A stretch of 64,000 nucleotides of DNA from Cercis canadensis (Eukaryota; Streptophyta; Magnoliopsida; Fabales; Fabaceae). Of this stretch, positions 61,816 to 64,000 are shown one piece after another (position 1 is the first letter of the stretch; each line of letters starts with the position of its first letter). The stretch covers positions 354,761 through 418,760 of the forward strand of contig QAOA01007183.1 of NCBI GenBank assembly GCA_003255065.1, written 5' to 3'. The notes beneath the pieces were generated by a model. The model saw nothing but the letters and a program-made list of their open reading frames with translations, ran no database searches and was not told the origin of the DNA. A program made the translations under genes and the position numbers.

Positions 61816-62952
61816 ATGCAGCCAGCTAACCCGTCAACATCTAAACCCGAGCCTTCATTGGAAGATTTGGTGAAGCAGATGGCCACCAGCAACATCCAGT
61901 TCCAGCAGAGGGCAGAGTCCACCATGCAGAATCTGGAAACGCAAATTGGGCAATTGGCATCATCAGTTAGCCAGTTGCAGTCCAAGGGTTCTGGCAAACT
62001 CCCTTCACAGAAAATTCCCAATCCAAATGGGAGTAATATGAGTGCTATCACATTGAGGTCTGGCAAATCCTTGCAAGAGCCAGCCGAGCCTCAACCTGCA
62101 AGTGAGTCCCAACCAGCAGAGAAAGCGGTTCCTGAGCCAGTCACCTTTGCACCTGCGAGCAAGCTGCCTGCAGTAGCTCTTCCCTTTCCACAGAGAGCTA
62201 CTCTGTCCAAGAAGCAAGATGAGGCTGAGAAGGATAGGGAGCTTCTGGAGACGTTCAGGAAGGTGGAAGTTAACATTCCCTTGCTGGATGCTATCAAGCA
62301 AATTCCTAAATATGCCAAATTTCTCAAGGAATTGTGCACCCAGAGGAGGAGGCTGAAGGGCAATGAGCGGATTAGCATGAGTCAGAATGTCTCAGCCCTT
62401 ATTCAACCTCTGCCCCAGAAGTGCAAGGATCCAGGAACTTTCACAATCCCCTGTGTTATAGGCAATTCCAAGTTCGAGCATGTCATGCTACATCTAGGCG
62501 CTTTTATCAATGTCATGCCTATGTTTGTTTTCAGTTCCCTCTGGCTTAGACCCTTGAATGCCACAGGAGTTGTGATACAGTTAGCCAACAAGAGCAGTGC
62601 TTATCCAGCTGGATTGATTGAAGATGTGTTGGTCAGAGTTGATGAGCTTATCTTTCCAACAGATTTCTACATTCTAGAGATGGAGAGACAGTCACAATCC
62701 AGCAAGGCTCCACTCATTCTGGGCAGACCATTCCTCAAGACTGCGAGGACCAAGATTGATGTGTATGCGGGAACTCTATCCATGGAGTTTGGCGATTCTG
62801 TTGTGCAGTTCAACATTTTTGTTGCTATGAAGCATCCCATGGATGAGCATGTTGTTTTTCACATTGATGTGATTAATGATTTGGTTGAGGATGTTTACCG
62901 TCATATGTGTGCTGATTTACCTGATTTGGCTGGTTTTGATGATTCTATTTAG
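61816..62952 (+). pseudogene. Protease region of element D (active site lost)
   Basis: 379 codons in the gag frame, the best preserved of the three copies by length. Linker motifs EPSLEDLVKQMATSN, SAITLRSGKS and LPFPQRAT precede the aspartic protease. The catalytic motif reads H-L-G-A-F (codon 62491-62493), against D-L-G-A-S in C, so activity should be gone. ILGRPFLKTARTKIDV marks the C-terminal half. It ends at TAG 62950-62952, just before a single Cys-rich module (to about 63024) of the kind duplicated in element C. Confidence 0.92.
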
Positions 62953-63132
62953 TGCCAATCTTGTACTGATTGTGACGGTGATTCTAACTATGCTATTTGT
63001 GCTGAGATCTCCACCTTTTTGCATGATGATGACTCTGGTTCCCCAGAGCTGGCAGTAGCTGCTGTTCAGGAGGAGATTCAGTCTGCAGAGATTGACATTC
63101 AGCCACCCAGATTTCTGCCCTCTGCAATGTAG
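62953..63132 (+). pseudogene. Element D protease-RT linker with Cys-rich module
   Basis: In-frame between two TAG codons. It reads the single Cys-rich module (CQSCTDCDGD...CAEISTF), then an acidic stretch with VQEEIQSAEIDIQ. The closing TAG at 63130-63132 sits at the same codon as the TAG in element A. Confidence 0.75.
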
Positions 63133-64000
63133 CTACCCAAGCTAGAGTTGAAGCCTCTGCCTAAGCATCTGAAGTATGCGTATTTGGCATCTGCAGAGCA
63201 GCTTCCAGTAATTGTGGCTAACAATTTACTTCCTGAGCAAGAGGAAAGATTGCTGCCCATTGTGCGAGAGCATAAGCAAGCCATTGGCTGGACGTTAGTA
63301 GATATTCCTGGCATTAGTCCATCTACATGCATGCATCGCATATTACTTGAAGATGGTGCTAAACCGGTGCGGCAACCCCAGAGGCGATTAAACCCTCTCA
63401 TCTTGGACGTGGTAAAGAAGGAGGTGACCAAGCTTCTGCAAGCTAGCATCATTTATCCTATATCTGACAGCACTTGGGTGAGCCCAGTGCAGGTCGTCCC
63501 GAAGAAATCCGGGGTTACAGTGGTGGCCAACCAAAACAATGAGTTGCTACCTACCCAAGTGCAGAACAGCTGGCGGGTCTGCATCGATTACAGGAGGCTC
63601 AATCAAGCCACCAGGAAGGATCATTACCCCCTGCCGTTCATCGATCAAATGTTGGAGCGGTTAGCTAGGAAATCACACTACTGCTTCCTGGATGGCTACA
63701 CTGGGTACTTCCAGATTCATATAGCATCGGAGGATCAAGGGAAGACCACTTTTACATGTCCCTTCGGCACGTTTGGTTACCGGTGGATGCCTTTCGGCCT
63801 TTGCAACTCCCCTGGTACCTTCCAGAGGTGCATGGTAAGTATATTCTCTAATTTTTTAGAGGAGTATATGGAGGTGTTTATGGATGATTTTACTGTTTAT
63901 GGTTCTTCTTTTGGTGACTGTCTGAGTAGCTTAACTAGAGTACTACATCGTTGCATTGAGACTAACCTTGTCTTAAATTTTGAAAAGTGCCATTTCATGG
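63133..64000 (+). CDS. pol: Reverse transcriptase of element D (partial, runs off window)
   Basis: 289 codons with no stop from 63133 to the last base, in the frame of gag and protease. It is part of the polyprotein, so no start codon is assigned. Landmarks in order: LPKHLKYAYLA, VREHKQAIGWT, VVPKKSGVTVV, VCIDYRRLNQATRKDHYPLP, CFLDGYTGYFQIHIA, MPFGLCN and the catalytic VFMDDF with its Asp pair at 63883-63888. All RT core motifs look intact, making this the best-preserved RT in the window. RNase H and integrase should follow outside it. Confidence 0.93.

Larger units (their letters stand above)
58361..64000 (+). mobile_element. Element D: Athila-type retrotransposon, right part outside window
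   Basis: 5' LTR, perfect PBS, leader, gag, protease and RT in one frame (codons at 3n+1). Only the first 5.6 kb are in view. It inserted into satellite after ACAGT, the predicted TSD. Stops at 61453, 61696, 61738, 61753, 62950 and 63130 and a lost protease Asp mean it is probably inactive, although its RT is open to the window end. Confidence 0.95.

Noticed and set aside
20443..61873. An overlapping 102-104 codon ORF in another frame at 20443-20757, 41113-41427 and 61565-61873, present in all three elements
   Set aside because: It overlaps the Gln-rich gag linker. A frame-shifted reading of CAA/CAG repeats gives Asn/Ser-rich peptides without stops. The conservation is explained by the gag frame and common descent.

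Overview
This window is repetitive plant DNA, most likely the (peri)centromeric or other heterochromatin of a eudicot. I see no host gene, tRNA or rRNA. About 41 of the 64 kb is one tandem satellite family. The rest is Ty3/gypsy LTR retrotransposons of the Athila lineage. Lineage evidence: primer binding sites (PBS) fully complementary to the 3' end of plant tRNA-Asp(GTC), about 1.4-kb LTRs with TGATGA...TCATCA ends, a D-L-G-A-S type protease, and a reverse transcriptase with F-M-D-D. The species cannot be named from the sequence.

Layout. 1-15195: satellite array 1, called forward here. 15196-16627: solo LTR with a 5-bp target-site duplication (TSD). 16628-17232: more forward satellite. 17233-23281: element A (5' LTR, PBS, gag, protease, RT, start of RNase H), cut off by an inverted LTR scrap at 23282-23413. 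23414-36489: satellite array 2, in the opposite orientation. 36490-45403: element C (LTR, PBS, gag with a solo LTR nested at 39686-41113, protease, a Cys-rich region, a sliver of RT, a long 3' region, PPT, partial 3' LTR). 44991-45893: a large LTR/satellite palindrome. 45894-58360: satellite array 3, same orientation as array 2. 58361-64000: element D (LTR, PBS, gag, protease, RT), running off the window.

The satellite monomer is about 104 bp. It is built from three roughly 35-bp subunits that each start with a CAGATACA-like box. The arrays carry different higher-order organisation: multi-kb block duplications in array 1, about 2.08-kb and 1.04-kb periods in array 2, and a block repeated about 6.29 kb apart in array 3. 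Three single N characters (3327, 9642, 14046) lie in array 1 and look like assembly seams.

In all three elements gag, protease and pol share one reading frame, now broken by stops. Most of the stops are C-to-T changes in CAG or CAA codons, as expected of long-methylated DNA. The most interesting features are the orientation switch of the satellite across element A, the fold-back palindrome at 45.4 kb, a leader hairpin with an apparent compensatory change, a duplicated Cys-rich module in element C, and TAG codons shared by elements A and D.
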